A stretch of 42,034 nt of DNA from CAYVWB01 sp964455395. GTDB taxonomy: Bacteria > Desulfobacterota > Desulfovibrionia > Desulfovibrionales > Desulfovibrionaceae. Location: assembly GCA_964455395.1 (NCBI GenBank), contig CAYVWB010000036.1:1-42034 (forward strand), in the 5' to 3' direction. Position 1 is the first letter of the stretch; every line of letters begins with the position of its first letter. Below, one piece after another: positions 8,760 to 18,785 of the stretch. Position numbers and translations under genes: made by a program. Under the pieces are notes generated by a model. It had not been told where the DNA came from, searched no databases, and worked only from the letters and a program-made list of their open reading frames with translations.

Positions 8760-9013
8760 ACGTCCCCCGGATGACGGCGCCTCGGGGTGGGCGCGTCTCC
8801 TGCTTCGGGCGCCCCCCTGCGGAGGGGCCCATGGCGACAGGTCTCGGTTCGCTGATGGGTGACAGGAGGCCGCGGGCCAGTCAACCCTCGGGTCTTCCGT
8901 CCTGGCGGGTGGAGCGCACGACGGAAGGGCATGGGCGCGCTCTCTCGATCACTCGCGAGGAAACAAGCCGCTCCGTGTGCACTGTTTTCAGGATGAAAAA
9001 GGATGACGGCGTC

Positions 9014-10120
9014 CTACGGTTCTTCCATGGGGCTGAGGCGGGGGGCGCGCTGCTGGAGAATTTCCCAGGCGGTCTCCTCGCACCAGCCGCAGGTGGCGCA
9101 ATGCTTGTCGCATCCGGAAACGATCTGGTGGAACCGCGCGGGCAGGGCCTCGTTGGGCAGATGGAGCGTCTCGGCCAGGGCTTCCTGAGAGTCCAGCAAC
9201 GTGAGCAGGTTGCCGGGGAAGCGGCCCTGCGCGTACGCGTCCAGGATGCGACCCATGACCCGGGGGCCGCGGCTGCGACCGCACAGTTTCAGGGAGTCCG
9301 CCACGCCATGGTAGTAGCGCTGGTCCTCCGGCCGGATGAAAGGGGAAGCGAGCATGCGGCCGGGTTCGTCGTGGAAGAGGCGTTGGCAGCCTTGGTTTGC
9401 GTTCAGGGTGAAGCCGCGGCCCGTTGCCTGGGGGTGCGCTCTGGCGTAGGCGAGGTGGGCGTCGTGTGCGGTCTTGAAAGGGCACTGGTAGAGACAGCCC
9501 TCGTTGGCGAGCAGGGAGAGGGCCAGCCGGGGGTGACTCTGCCGCAACCGCGCCGCCAGCCGCCGCAAATCGCTCAGGCGGCGGTTCAGGGCGCGATCCA
9601 GCACCACCCGTGAGGGGGGCGCGAATCCGCAGGCGTTGATGAAGTCGAGCTGTGCGTAGATCTTGTCCGCCGTGTCCAGCCGGCAGTTCACGCTGGGGAT
9701 GGCTTCCAGCTGCATGGCCAGGGCGGGGTCGGCCGCGCCGAGGGCTGCGAGGAGGTAGCCGTCCGAGTAGACGAGGCCGTCCAGGGCGCCGGCGGCGAGC
9801 AGCGTGCGCAGTGGGGCGAGAATGCGCTCCAGAGAGGCGTCTTCGTAGGCGCCGGGCCCTTGGAAGGCGCTGTTCACGAGGACGTACTTGCGCGACCCCG
9901 GCAAGGAGAGCAGTTGTGCGGCGAGCTCGGCCGGGGTCATGAGGGGCGCGGTCTCCTCCGCGGGGTTCCGGGCATGGTGGTGGGGCGGGCGCGCGTCCGA
10001 GGCGCGTGGATCGAAGAGGCTCGTGTAGACCACGGCCACGCGATCCCCCAGGTTGCGGATCTTGCGGAGGTAGTCGGGGTCCGGCAGGAAGGGGACGTCC
10101 AGCGGCAGCAACTCGTCCAT
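9014..10120 (-). CDS. U32-peptidase-like, cysteine-rich TIM-barrel protein
   Basis: 368 residues. The middle part (SVNCRLDTADKIYAQLDFI, VVLDRALNRRLSDLRRLA, then SLLANEGCLYQCPF near residues 210-223) resembles U32 proteins, in which an alternating barrel precedes a Cys-containing NEGC.xxCP segment. Many U32 proteins carry an Fe-S cluster and act in RNA or ubiquinone hydroxylation rather than proteolysis. More cysteines follow, ending with a dense GCDKHCATCGWCEE near the C terminus. An Fe-S protein is inferred. The ATG at 10120 directly follows the stop of the upstream gene with no spacer, so the two are almost certainly translationally coupled. The exact reaction is unknown, and assignment to U32 is by motif resemblance only. 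Confidence 0.6.
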   Translation of the reverse strand: MDELLPLDVPFLPDPDYLRKIRNLGDRVAVVYTSLFDPRASDARPPHHHARNPAEETAPLMTPAELAAQLLSLPGSRKYVLVNSAFQGPGAYEDASLERILAPLRTLLAAGALDGLVYSDGYLLAALGAADPALAMQLEAIPSVNCRLDTADKIYAQLDFINACGFAPPSRVVLDRALNRRLSDLRRLAARLRQSHPRLALSLLANEGCLYQCPFKTAHDAHLAYARAHPQATGRGFTLNANQGCQRLFHDEPGRMLASPFIRPEDQRYYHGVADSLKLCGRSRGPRVMGRILDAYAQGRFPGNLLTLLDSQEALAETLHLPNEALPARFHQIVSGCDKHCATCGWCEETAWEILQQRAPRLSPMEEP

Positions 10121-11458
10121 CTACGCGCACCCCGAGCAGAGCTGGCGCCACATCACCTCGTCCATGGCGGTCAGGAGTTCGCCGTAGAGGCCGCCATACT
10201 CCATGGCCTCGCCGAAAAGCGCGGAACGGCGCCGTTTCAGGGCCTCTGCCGAGACGGCGTCCGGGAAAGCGCGCGCGAGAGTCATGCTGAGTCGTTCCGC
10301 CATGAGGTAGTGGGTGGCTTGCTCGCGGAAGGCGTCGAGCGCTGCGTCGAAGCGTGGTGCTGCAGCGTCCAGGGCCTTGGCAGCGGCCGGGGTGGCCGGC
10401 AGGGACCGCGCCGTGCAGACCAGCGCCCAGAGGTGGTTGAGGTGCGCGCCGGGGATGCCTGCGCGCCAGCCCAGAAGCCAGTCGTTGCGATCGAAGAGGA
10501 GAAAGTGGTCGCGGCCCAGGTTCAGCAGTTCGCGCAGGGTGATCTCCGCCTTGCCGAGCAGGGGGTGGTCCCAGGCCACGGGAGGGGGCTCGCCAGGGCC
10601 GGCGCTGGAGAGATTCCACGGCGGCGTGCGCGTGGTCTGCACCTCGCAGCCCGCCAGCACGGTAAGGAGGTGGGCCAGCCAGAGGTTGGCGTGAGGGGAA
10701 GCCGGGGTCTCCAGGTGCGCGTAGCTCAGGACGTAGCGGCCATGGCCGAAACGCCCCGCCGCCATGCAAGGCTGTTCGCGCATGAAATCCGGTCGCAAGC
10801 GTACGCCGTAGGCTTCCTCCCACCCGGCGAAGGCGCCGTGGGGAAGGTGGGAGAGGGGCAGGTCCGCTATCCAGAAGTCCTCCCCCGGTTCCGCGTAACT
10901 GGCCAGCACGCCCACGTGGTTGGAAGGCTCCGCGGCGAAGCGCGCCGGCCACCACACAGGCAGCAGCGGCGCGTCCTCGGGCTTGGTGATTTCCAGAAAC
11001 GATGGCGGGATGAGGTCCGCGAAGGGAGCGCAGCCGCATTCGTCAGCGGCTTCCGGAGTGGTCTTCAGGCATTCGCCATGGCCCAAGGTGACGCGCACAT
11101 GGCCGCTGACGAGGTGGAGCATGCGGTCCGTCATGGCGGCGCGGGTCCAGGGGCACAGGCCCAGGCCATGGCGTCCCGTCAACCCCAAGCCGGAGCCTCC
11201 GCAGAAGCCGAGGTAGGCGCCCCCGCTTGCGATGTAGTCCCGGATGGAGGCCATGCCTTCCGGGCCCAGCAAGGCGGCTTTGCGTCGCGCCACGCCTCCC
11301 GGCGCCACAAGCAGCGCTGGCGGCTTGCTCAATAGCAGGCCTTGGGCTATGTCTTGCCCCCGAACGAGCTGATACGGGACGCCGAACGCCGCGAGCGCAC
11401 GCCACGCCAAGAGGCCCCAGAGGAAGGATTCGTCCCAGAGAAGGTAGACCGCGGCCAT
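10121..11458 (-). CDS. BPL_N / class-I glutamine-amidotransferase-like protein, unknown function
   Basis: 445 residues from ATG 11458 (AGGATG about 13 nt upstream); an earlier in-frame ATG at 11557 is less likely. Residues 1-110 look like the biotin-protein-ligase N-terminal domain, a GATase1-like fold: MAAVYLLWDESFLWG opens it, then LLVAPGGVA, an IRDYIASGGAYLGFCGG segment with a nucleophile-elbow cysteine (GFCGGSG near 93-99). No biotin ligase catalytic domain follows. Instead there are about 330 residues without a recognised domain, helical toward the end and closing with CSGCA. The stop abuts the start of the U32-like gene. I infer that the two products work together, possibly in a thiol or Fe-S dependent modification. 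Confidence 0.6.
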   Translation of the reverse strand: MAAVYLLWDESFLWGLLAWRALAAFGVPYQLVRGQDIAQGLLLSKPPALLVAPGGVARRKAALLGPEGMASIRDYIASGGAYLGFCGGSGLGLTGRHGLGLCPWTRAAMTDRMLHLVSGHVRVTLGHGECLKTTPEAADECGCAPFADLIPPSFLEITKPEDAPLLPVWWPARFAAEPSNHVGVLASYAEPGEDFWIADLPLSHLPHGAFAGWEEAYGVRLRPDFMREQPCMAAGRFGHGRYVLSYAHLETPASPHANLWLAHLLTVLAGCEVQTTRTPPWNLSSAGPGEPPPVAWDHPLLGKAEITLRELLNLGRDHFLLFDRNDWLLGWRAGIPGAHLNHLWALVCTARSLPATPAAAKALDAAAPRFDAALDAFREQATHYLMAERLSMTLARAFPDAVSAEALKRRRSALFGEAMEYGGLYGELLTAMDEVMWRQLCSGCA

Positions 11459-11670
11459 GTATGATGGAGCATCCTGATCGGTTCGACATTCGAAATGACG
11501 CGCAACGCGCGCAGGCCACCCGCCGGAGCCCCGCCCCGGCGCACAATTCATCCACACTATCAGCAGGAGTCAGGATTGCAAAGAGCGGCGTCCTCCCGAC
11601 GCAGGGAGCGAGCGTCCGCCCGCACCGTCTCGGCTCCGAAATCCGGTTACCCTGCTGCGGAGAACGCCAT

Positions 11671-14373
<2,703 letters not shown>

Positions 14374-14449
14374 GGTTGTGAAAATATGACTGTGGAAACA
14401 GCGCCTCGGGCGACACGCGCCACAGCTATCCCGTGGAGACAATGAGCTG

Positions 14450-15964
14450 ATGAAAGTCTATCTCTTGGGGGCAGGACCCGGCGACCCCGGCCTGCTCACC
14501 GTCAAGGCGCGCGACATCCTCGCCGCCGCCGATGTCGTCGTCTACGACTACCTCGCCAGTCCGGCGTTCCTCGCCTTGGCGCGCCCTGAAGCCGAAATCA
14601 TCTACGTGGGCAAGAAGGGCGGGGATCACACCCTCTCGCAAGGGGAAATCAACGCCCTTCTGATTGAAAAAGCCCAACAAGGAAAGGTGGTTGCGCGGCT
14701 CAAAGGCGGCGACCCCTACGTGTTCGGACGCGGTGCGGAAGAGGCTGAAGAGCTCATCGCCGCCGGCCTCGATTATGAAGTCGTTCCCGGCGTGACCTCC
14801 GGGGTGGCGGGGCTGGCGTACGCCGGCATCCCTGTCACCCACCGCAAGCACGCCTCCAGCGTCAGCTTCATCACCGGTCATGAGGATCCTACCAAGGAAG
14901 CGAGCGCGCTGCCATGGGAACATCTTGCCAAGTCGGCGTCTACATTGGTCTTTTATATGGGGATGAAGAACCTTCCTTCCATCGCGGCAAACTTGGTGGC
15001 GGCGGGGCTTCCTGGTGAAACCCCCGCGGCGCTGGTGCATTGGGGGACCACATGCCGTCATCGCTCTTTGGTCGCAACGCTGGAGACCCTCCACGCCAAA
15101 GGGACAGAAGCAGGCTTCACGGCGCCGTCCCTTATCGTTGTCGGTGATGTGGTCATGCTCCACGATACGCTCAATCACTTTGAGCGCAAACCCTTGCTGG
15201 GAAAAGGAATCGTGGTGACACGCGCCCGCGAGCAAGCGAGCTCGATCTTGCAGGAGCTCACTGCGTTGGGAGCCTGCGTCATTGAATTCCCCACCATAGC
15301 CATCACGCCAATACAGGACATGACGCCTGTGCATGAAGCTGTGGAAAAACTGCATAATTATGACTGGCTGGTCTTTACTTCGGTGAACGGAGTCAAGTGG
15401 TTTTTTCATGAGTTGTACGCCATGGGCATGGACACCCGAGCGCTCGCAGGCGTCACGGTGGCGGCCATTGGTCCAGCTACGGCCAAATCTCTTGAATGTC
15501 ACGGTATTCGCCCGGATTTCGTGCCGGAGCAATACGTTGCGGAAAGCGTCGTGGCTGGCATGCTTGATCGTGGCGTCGCTGGCAAGCGCATCCTCATCCC
15601 GCGCGCCAAGGAAGCTCGTGAGGTGTTGCCGGAGGAGCTCCGGAAGGCCGGCGCCGAGGTTGAGATCCTGCCTGTGTATGAAACCACGCTCGCGGAATCC
15701 GGCCCGGATGTCATTCGCAACGCGATCAAGGAGGGGCGTCTCGATTGCATCACCTTCGCATCCTCCAGTACTGTGGAAAACTTTTTCGCCCTCGTGTCGC
15801 CGGAAATGCTCCGCACCGAGGCGCCCCAAGCGCAGTTGGCATGCATTGGCCCTGTCACCGCGCAAACTCTCGAAGGGTATGGGTTCCAGCCTCACATTCA
15901 GCCCAAGGACTACACCATTCCCGCGCTCGTCAGGTCCATAGTACAGGCGTTCAGTTCAAAATGA
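14450..15964 (+). CDS. cobA-hemD: Uroporphyrinogen-III C-methyltransferase / uroporphyrinogen-III synthase fusion
   Basis: A 504-residue fusion of two consecutive tetrapyrrole enzymes. Residues 1-~245 are a SAM-dependent methylase (GAGPGDPGLLT at 7-17, GGDPYVFGRG near 85-94, GVTSGVAGLAYAGIPVTHR) that makes precorrin-2. Residues ~250-504 are HemD-like (LLGKGIVVTRAREQA, FTSVNGVKWFF, ITFASSSTVENFF), which closes and flips ring D of hydroxymethylbilane. Channelling uroporphyrinogen III straight to precorrin-2 suits sirohaem, cobalamin and the sirohydrochlorin-dependent haem route of sulfate reducers. GGAGA lies about 12 nt before the ATG. It starts 76 nt after valS and ends 56 nt before purN. Confidence 0.95.
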   Translation: MKVYLLGAGPGDPGLLTVKARDILAAADVVVYDYLASPAFLALARPEAEIIYVGKKGGDHTLSQGEINALLIEKAQQGKVVARLKGGDPYVFGRGAEEAEELIAAGLDYEVVPGVTSGVAGLAYAGIPVTHRKHASSVSFITGHEDPTKEASALPWEHLAKSASTLVFYMGMKNLPSIAANLVAAGLPGETPAALVHWGTTCRHRSLVATLETLHAKGTEAGFTAPSLIVVGDVVMLHDTLNHFERKPLLGKGIVVTRAREQASSILQELTALGACVIEFPTIAITPIQDMTPVHEAVEKLHNYDWLVFTSVNGVKWFFHELYAMGMDTRALAGVTVAAIGPATAKSLECHGIRPDFVPEQYVAESVVAGMLDRGVAGKRILIPRAKEAREVLPEELRKAGAEVEILPVYETTLAESGPDVIRNAIKEGRLDCITFASSSTVENFFALVSPEMLRTEAPQAQLACIGPVTAQTLEGYGFQPHIQPKDYTIPALVRSIVQAFSSK

Positions 15965-16020
15965 TCCGGAATGCGCATGCAGACAGAAACGCTGTAGCTT
16001 GAGTAGGGTAAGCGTCCTTT

Positions 16021-16701
16021 ATGACGATGAAACTTGCTGTGCTTGCTTCTGGTTCCGGTTCGAACCTTCAGTCGATTTTCCAGCACGTGGATGCTGGCCG
16101 TATCGACGCGAAGGTTTGCGTGGTGTTCTCCAACAATCCCGAGGCGTATGCTTTGGAGCGCGCACGTGCGCAAGGGGTTCCGGCCGTGGGGCTTTTCCAC
16201 AGGGATTTCCACAGCCGTGAAGCTTTTGACGCCGCCATGGTGGACGTTCTCCACAGTCATAGTGTGGACGCCGTCGCTCTCGCCGGTTTCATGCGGATGC
16301 TTACTCCTACCTTTCTGGATGCGTTTCCAATGCGCGTCGTAAATATTCATCCTGCGATTTTGCCCAGTTTTCCAGGGGCTCATGGGCAACGTGACGCAGC
16401 GCAGTTCGGTGTCAAGCTTGCTGGCTGCACTGTCCACTTCGTTGATGAAGAGATGGATCATGGGCCCATTATCATCCAGGCGGCAATCCCTGTTGCAAAG
16501 GCTGTGGAGGGAGATGCGCTGGCTCGTGCCATTTTGCGGTTGGAGCACCGCATTTTTCCACAAGCCCTTGCGTGGCTCGCTGCAGACAGGCTCCGTGTGG
16601 AAGATCGCTTTGTAATTGTGGAAAACTCACAGGAGCCGTGCTGTTTCGAAGACGAATGCGGGCCCGCCTTGGTCAGTCCACCTTTGGAGCCCGGATTTTA
16701 A
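16021..16701 (+). CDS. purN: Phosphoribosylglycinamide formyltransferase
   Basis: A 226-residue enzyme of de novo purine synthesis that transfers formyl from 10-formyltetrahydrofolate to GAR. The catalytic Asn-His-Asp set is visible: NIHPAILPSFPGAHG near residues 108-122 holds Asn and His, and FVDEEMDHGPII near 142-153 holds Asp. The start KLAVLASGSGSNLQSI includes the phosphate-binding loop. Compared with the usual 190-215 residues there is a C-terminal extension with three Cys (CCFEDEC). In-frame ATGs at 16021 and 16027 are both possible, with AGGGTAAG upstream. Codon choice here and in the next gene is more AT-tolerant than in valS, which may reflect a different history. Confidence 0.95.
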   Translation: MTMKLAVLASGSGSNLQSIFQHVDAGRIDAKVCVVFSNNPEAYALERARAQGVPAVGLFHRDFHSREAFDAAMVDVLHSHSVDAVALAGFMRMLTPTFLDAFPMRVVNIHPAILPSFPGAHGQRDAAQFGVKLAGCTVHFVDEEMDHGPIIIQAAIPVAKAVEGDALARAILRLEHRIFPQALAWLAADRLRVEDRFVIVENSQEPCCFEDECGPALVSPPLEPGF

Positions 16702-16830
16702 CCTGGAATCACAGGCTGAGACTGGGTATGCTTTGCGGATGCGTTCTGCTCGCTTTGATGCGACGTCCTTTTGTCAGTCCGGTCAACCATACGCGCCTCA
16801 GGCGTGGCCCCAGTCAGTGTGGAGCAATGC

Positions 16831-17406
16831 ATGTCCAATTCAACTTCCCAGAATGATTTTCATTTTGATTTGAACGACGCGGAGCGTCAACATCTCCTCC
16901 AGTTGGCGCGGCTCGCCATCACCAGCCGTTTGGGGGGGGAGGAGCCCGAGTTGGCGCCGCCTCTTACCGAAAAACTCCGCCAACATCTTGGCGCGTTCGT
17001 GACGATCAAGATGAAGGGTGGTCTGCGTGGATGCATCGGTCACATAATCGGCGACCAACCTCTTGATAAGACTATATTTTCTATGGCCCGTCGCGCCGCT
17101 TTCGAGGACCCCCGTTTCCCCCCGCTGACGCCTGAGGAAGGGGAAGCGATGCATCTCGAGATCTCTGTGTTGAGTCCCTTGGCGCCATGCCCTGATCCTG
17201 CGGAAATTGAGGTGGGCCGGCACGGGTTGCTTCTTCGTCAGGGCGCGCGGCAGGGGCTGCTGCTTCCACAGGTTGCTGTGGAGTGGGGATGGGACAAGGA
17301 GCAGTTTCTGGCGCACACGTGTCGCAAGGCGGGTCTGGACGCTTCGTGTTGGAGAGATCCAACTACCCAGATTTATTGGTTCGAGGCGGTCGTTTTCGGG
17401 GAGTGA
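16831..17406 (+). CDS. AMMECR1-domain protein (AmmeMemoRadiSam system protein A)
   Basis: 191 residues. The AMMECR1 hallmark is MKGGLRGCIGHI near residues 57-68. FEDPRFPPLTPEE follows, with LEISVLSPL, and near the C terminus LLPQVAVEWGWDKEQFL, all standard family blocks. In bacteria this domain often occurs with a Memo-like dioxygenase and a radical-SAM protein. Those partners are not in this window, so the protein is a stand-alone copy here and its activity is unknown. ATG 16831, with GGAG about 11 nt upstream, is preferred to an in-frame TTG at 16771. Confidence 0.88.
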   Translation: MSNSTSQNDFHFDLNDAERQHLLQLARLAITSRLGGEEPELAPPLTEKLRQHLGAFVTIKMKGGLRGCIGHIIGDQPLDKTIFSMARRAAFEDPRFPPLTPEEGEAMHLEISVLSPLAPCPDPAEIEVGRHGLLLRQGARQGLLLPQVAVEWGWDKEQFLAHTCRKAGLDASCWRDPTTQIYWFEAVVFGE

Positions 17407-17449
17407 CGTACAAGACGACGCATGATTCGCCGCAAGGTCAACTGCTGTC

Positions 17450-18036
17450 ATGCCTGTGGAAAAGTCGGCCGCCAACCGTCCGATGCACCTTTGCCTTCTG
17501 CTGCTGACCATCGCAGCAGCTGTAGGATTGCAAGGCTGGCGTCAACAACTTCGCTGGGGAAACAGCAGGCCTGGACGGATTCATCTTCGGCGCGGTGCAG
17601 TCGCTTCGGGACCCCACCCGGATTCCTTGCCCCTGTGGTCGGCTATCTCGCCATGATCATTCGGAAACAATCTCGCGCTCATGCCGCCAGGGCCACCCAT
17701 CCGCCATGCAGTGCTCCGCCAAGGCGAACGCTGGAGGCTCACGGGGGAGCGCCTCGGGCTGATCGACGTTATTCTGGCGTACGCCTTCACGGAGAGCGCC
17801 ATACTTTCCGGGGTGATGTATGTGGTGGACCACGTGCTTTTCCACCTCGCCAGGGCCGGCAATGCTTTTTCCAGATAATAGCCGATCCCGAAGACACCCC
17901 GCCGAGCATGGCGGTCGGGTGCGCCATCAATTACATCGCCGCGGTGGTCATCCCGGTGTGGGGGGCGTGGTTCTGGTCTTCACGGACGCAAGCGGGGTTT
18001 TTGCCGGCGCTGCATGACTGGCGGCCACTTCCTTGA
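17450..18036 (+). pseudogene. Decayed MFS transporter gene with frameshifts and an internal deletion
   Basis: No single frame is coherent, but MFS-like pieces appear in order across frames: LCLLLLTIAAAVGLQGW (frame of 17450), AGLDGFIFGAVQSLRD (from 17565, next frame), GFLAPVVGYLAMIIRK (third frame, ~17618-17670), then LGLIDVILAYAFTESAILSG and MYVVDHVLF (frame of 17681), and finally FFQIIADPED, PPSMAVGCAINYIAAVVIPV (ending 18036). That requires at least four frame changes. From recall of intact relatives (about 400 residues), the first block is N-terminal and the FQ.IADP.D..PSMAVG block lies near the C terminus, so well over 100 residues are missing in the middle. Remaining segments are recognisable, which suggests recent decay. 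The substrate is unknown. Confidence 0.75.
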
Positions 18037-18132
18037 TCCTTGCGCAATTCCTCATGACGCCAGCGGGCAAGGCCGCATCCCGTTGACCTCGGTAGCTTCG
18101 GCAAGGTCCGCGCGGAAAGCCCCCGAGCGGGC

Positions 18133-18159
18133 TTGAATTTCGTGCGTTTGTTCTATATT
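18133..18159 (+). promoter_or_regulatory. Possible sigma70 promoter for the exported-protein/regulator pair
   Basis: TTGAAT at 18133-18138 and TATATT at 18154-18159, spaced 15 nt (16 if CTTGAA is used), in an AT-rich dip 40 nt before the start at 18199. Spacing is slightly short. Confidence 0.4.
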
Positions 18160-18198
18160 GGTTGTATATCAACGAGTCGAATTCAGGAGCTCATTTCC

Positions 18199-18765
18199 AT
18201 GCGCTTGATCCATTTCCTCCCCGGTCGTTTCGCTCGTGTGCTCGGTGGCTCCACCCGCGTAGCCGCCATGGCCGCCATGGTCGTCTTGGTCGCGCTGATG
18301 CTCGGGGCGGCCGCGCCAAACGCCTGGGCGCAGGCGGCGCCTGCTCCCGGCGACCCTGCCCAACCCCCCGCCAAAGGGCAGGAGAAACCCGCGCCAGCTC
18401 CCGGCGCCGGCCAAGCGGTGGGAACGCCAATCACCGTGGAACACACCGGCGAGGACGAGCTCGGCGCTCGACTCGGCATGGCGCTCAAGGAGGTCTTCGC
18501 CCAGTCCACGTTGTTCATGGTCAGCGACCGGGATGAAAAGAAAATCAAGGTGATGCTGGCTACAGAAAGGGAGTTCGCCCAACGGCCCAACAGCTCATCC
18601 GTCTATGCTATCGTCTGGGTCTACTCCGAAAGCGAGAACACCTTGAAATACTACCTGAACGCCACTACCGGCTTGGTCCACGAAGGGGCCGTGGACGCCA
18701 AGGCCGAAGCCCTGGCCGCCGCCACGGAGAAGTTGACGGCGCGCTATTCCTACCTTTTCGACTGA
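18199..18765 (+). CDS. Small exported protein of unknown function
   Basis: 188 residues. AGGAG at 18184-18188 sets the start at ATG 18199. A long N-terminal region (MRLIHFLPGRFAR...) leads into a hydrophobic core, MAAMVVLVALMLGAAA, with a likely signal-peptidase cut after NAWA near residue 46. A Pro/Ala-rich linker of about 30 residues follows, then a folded domain of about 105 residues with alternating helix and strand pattern (LGMALKEVFAQS, KKIKVMLATE, VYAIVWVYS, TLKYYLNATTGLVHEG). I do not recognise the family. It ends 20 nt before the response-regulator gene, so it is probably in one operon with it and could be linked to its signal or output. Confidence 0.75.
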   Translation: MRLIHFLPGRFARVLGGSTRVAAMAAMVVLVALMLGAAAPNAWAQAAPAPGDPAQPPAKGQEKPAPAPGAGQAVGTPITVEHTGEDELGARLGMALKEVFAQSTLFMVSDRDEKKIKVMLATEREFAQRPNSSSVYAIVWVYSESENTLKYYLNATTGLVHEGAVDAKAEALAAATEKLTARYSYLFD

Positions 18766-18785
18766 TTCCAACCCGGTGTAACCCC

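Noticed and set aside
8760..8940. Possible cobalamin-type riboswitch before the phosphotransferase gene (GAGACCTG-like and GGAGACGCGCC-like pieces on the minus strand)
   Set aside because: The core GCCACTG element and the proper order of helices are not present, and the downstream gene has no cobalamin link.
8988..11039. 683-codon minus-strand frame spanning both unknown genes
   Set aside because: Pro/Arg-rich shadow frame. The two coherent proteins with motifs lie in other frames over the same bases.
11459..11670. T-box leader before valS
   Set aside because: No T-box sequence or terminator/antiterminator pair, and T-boxes are not expected in this group.
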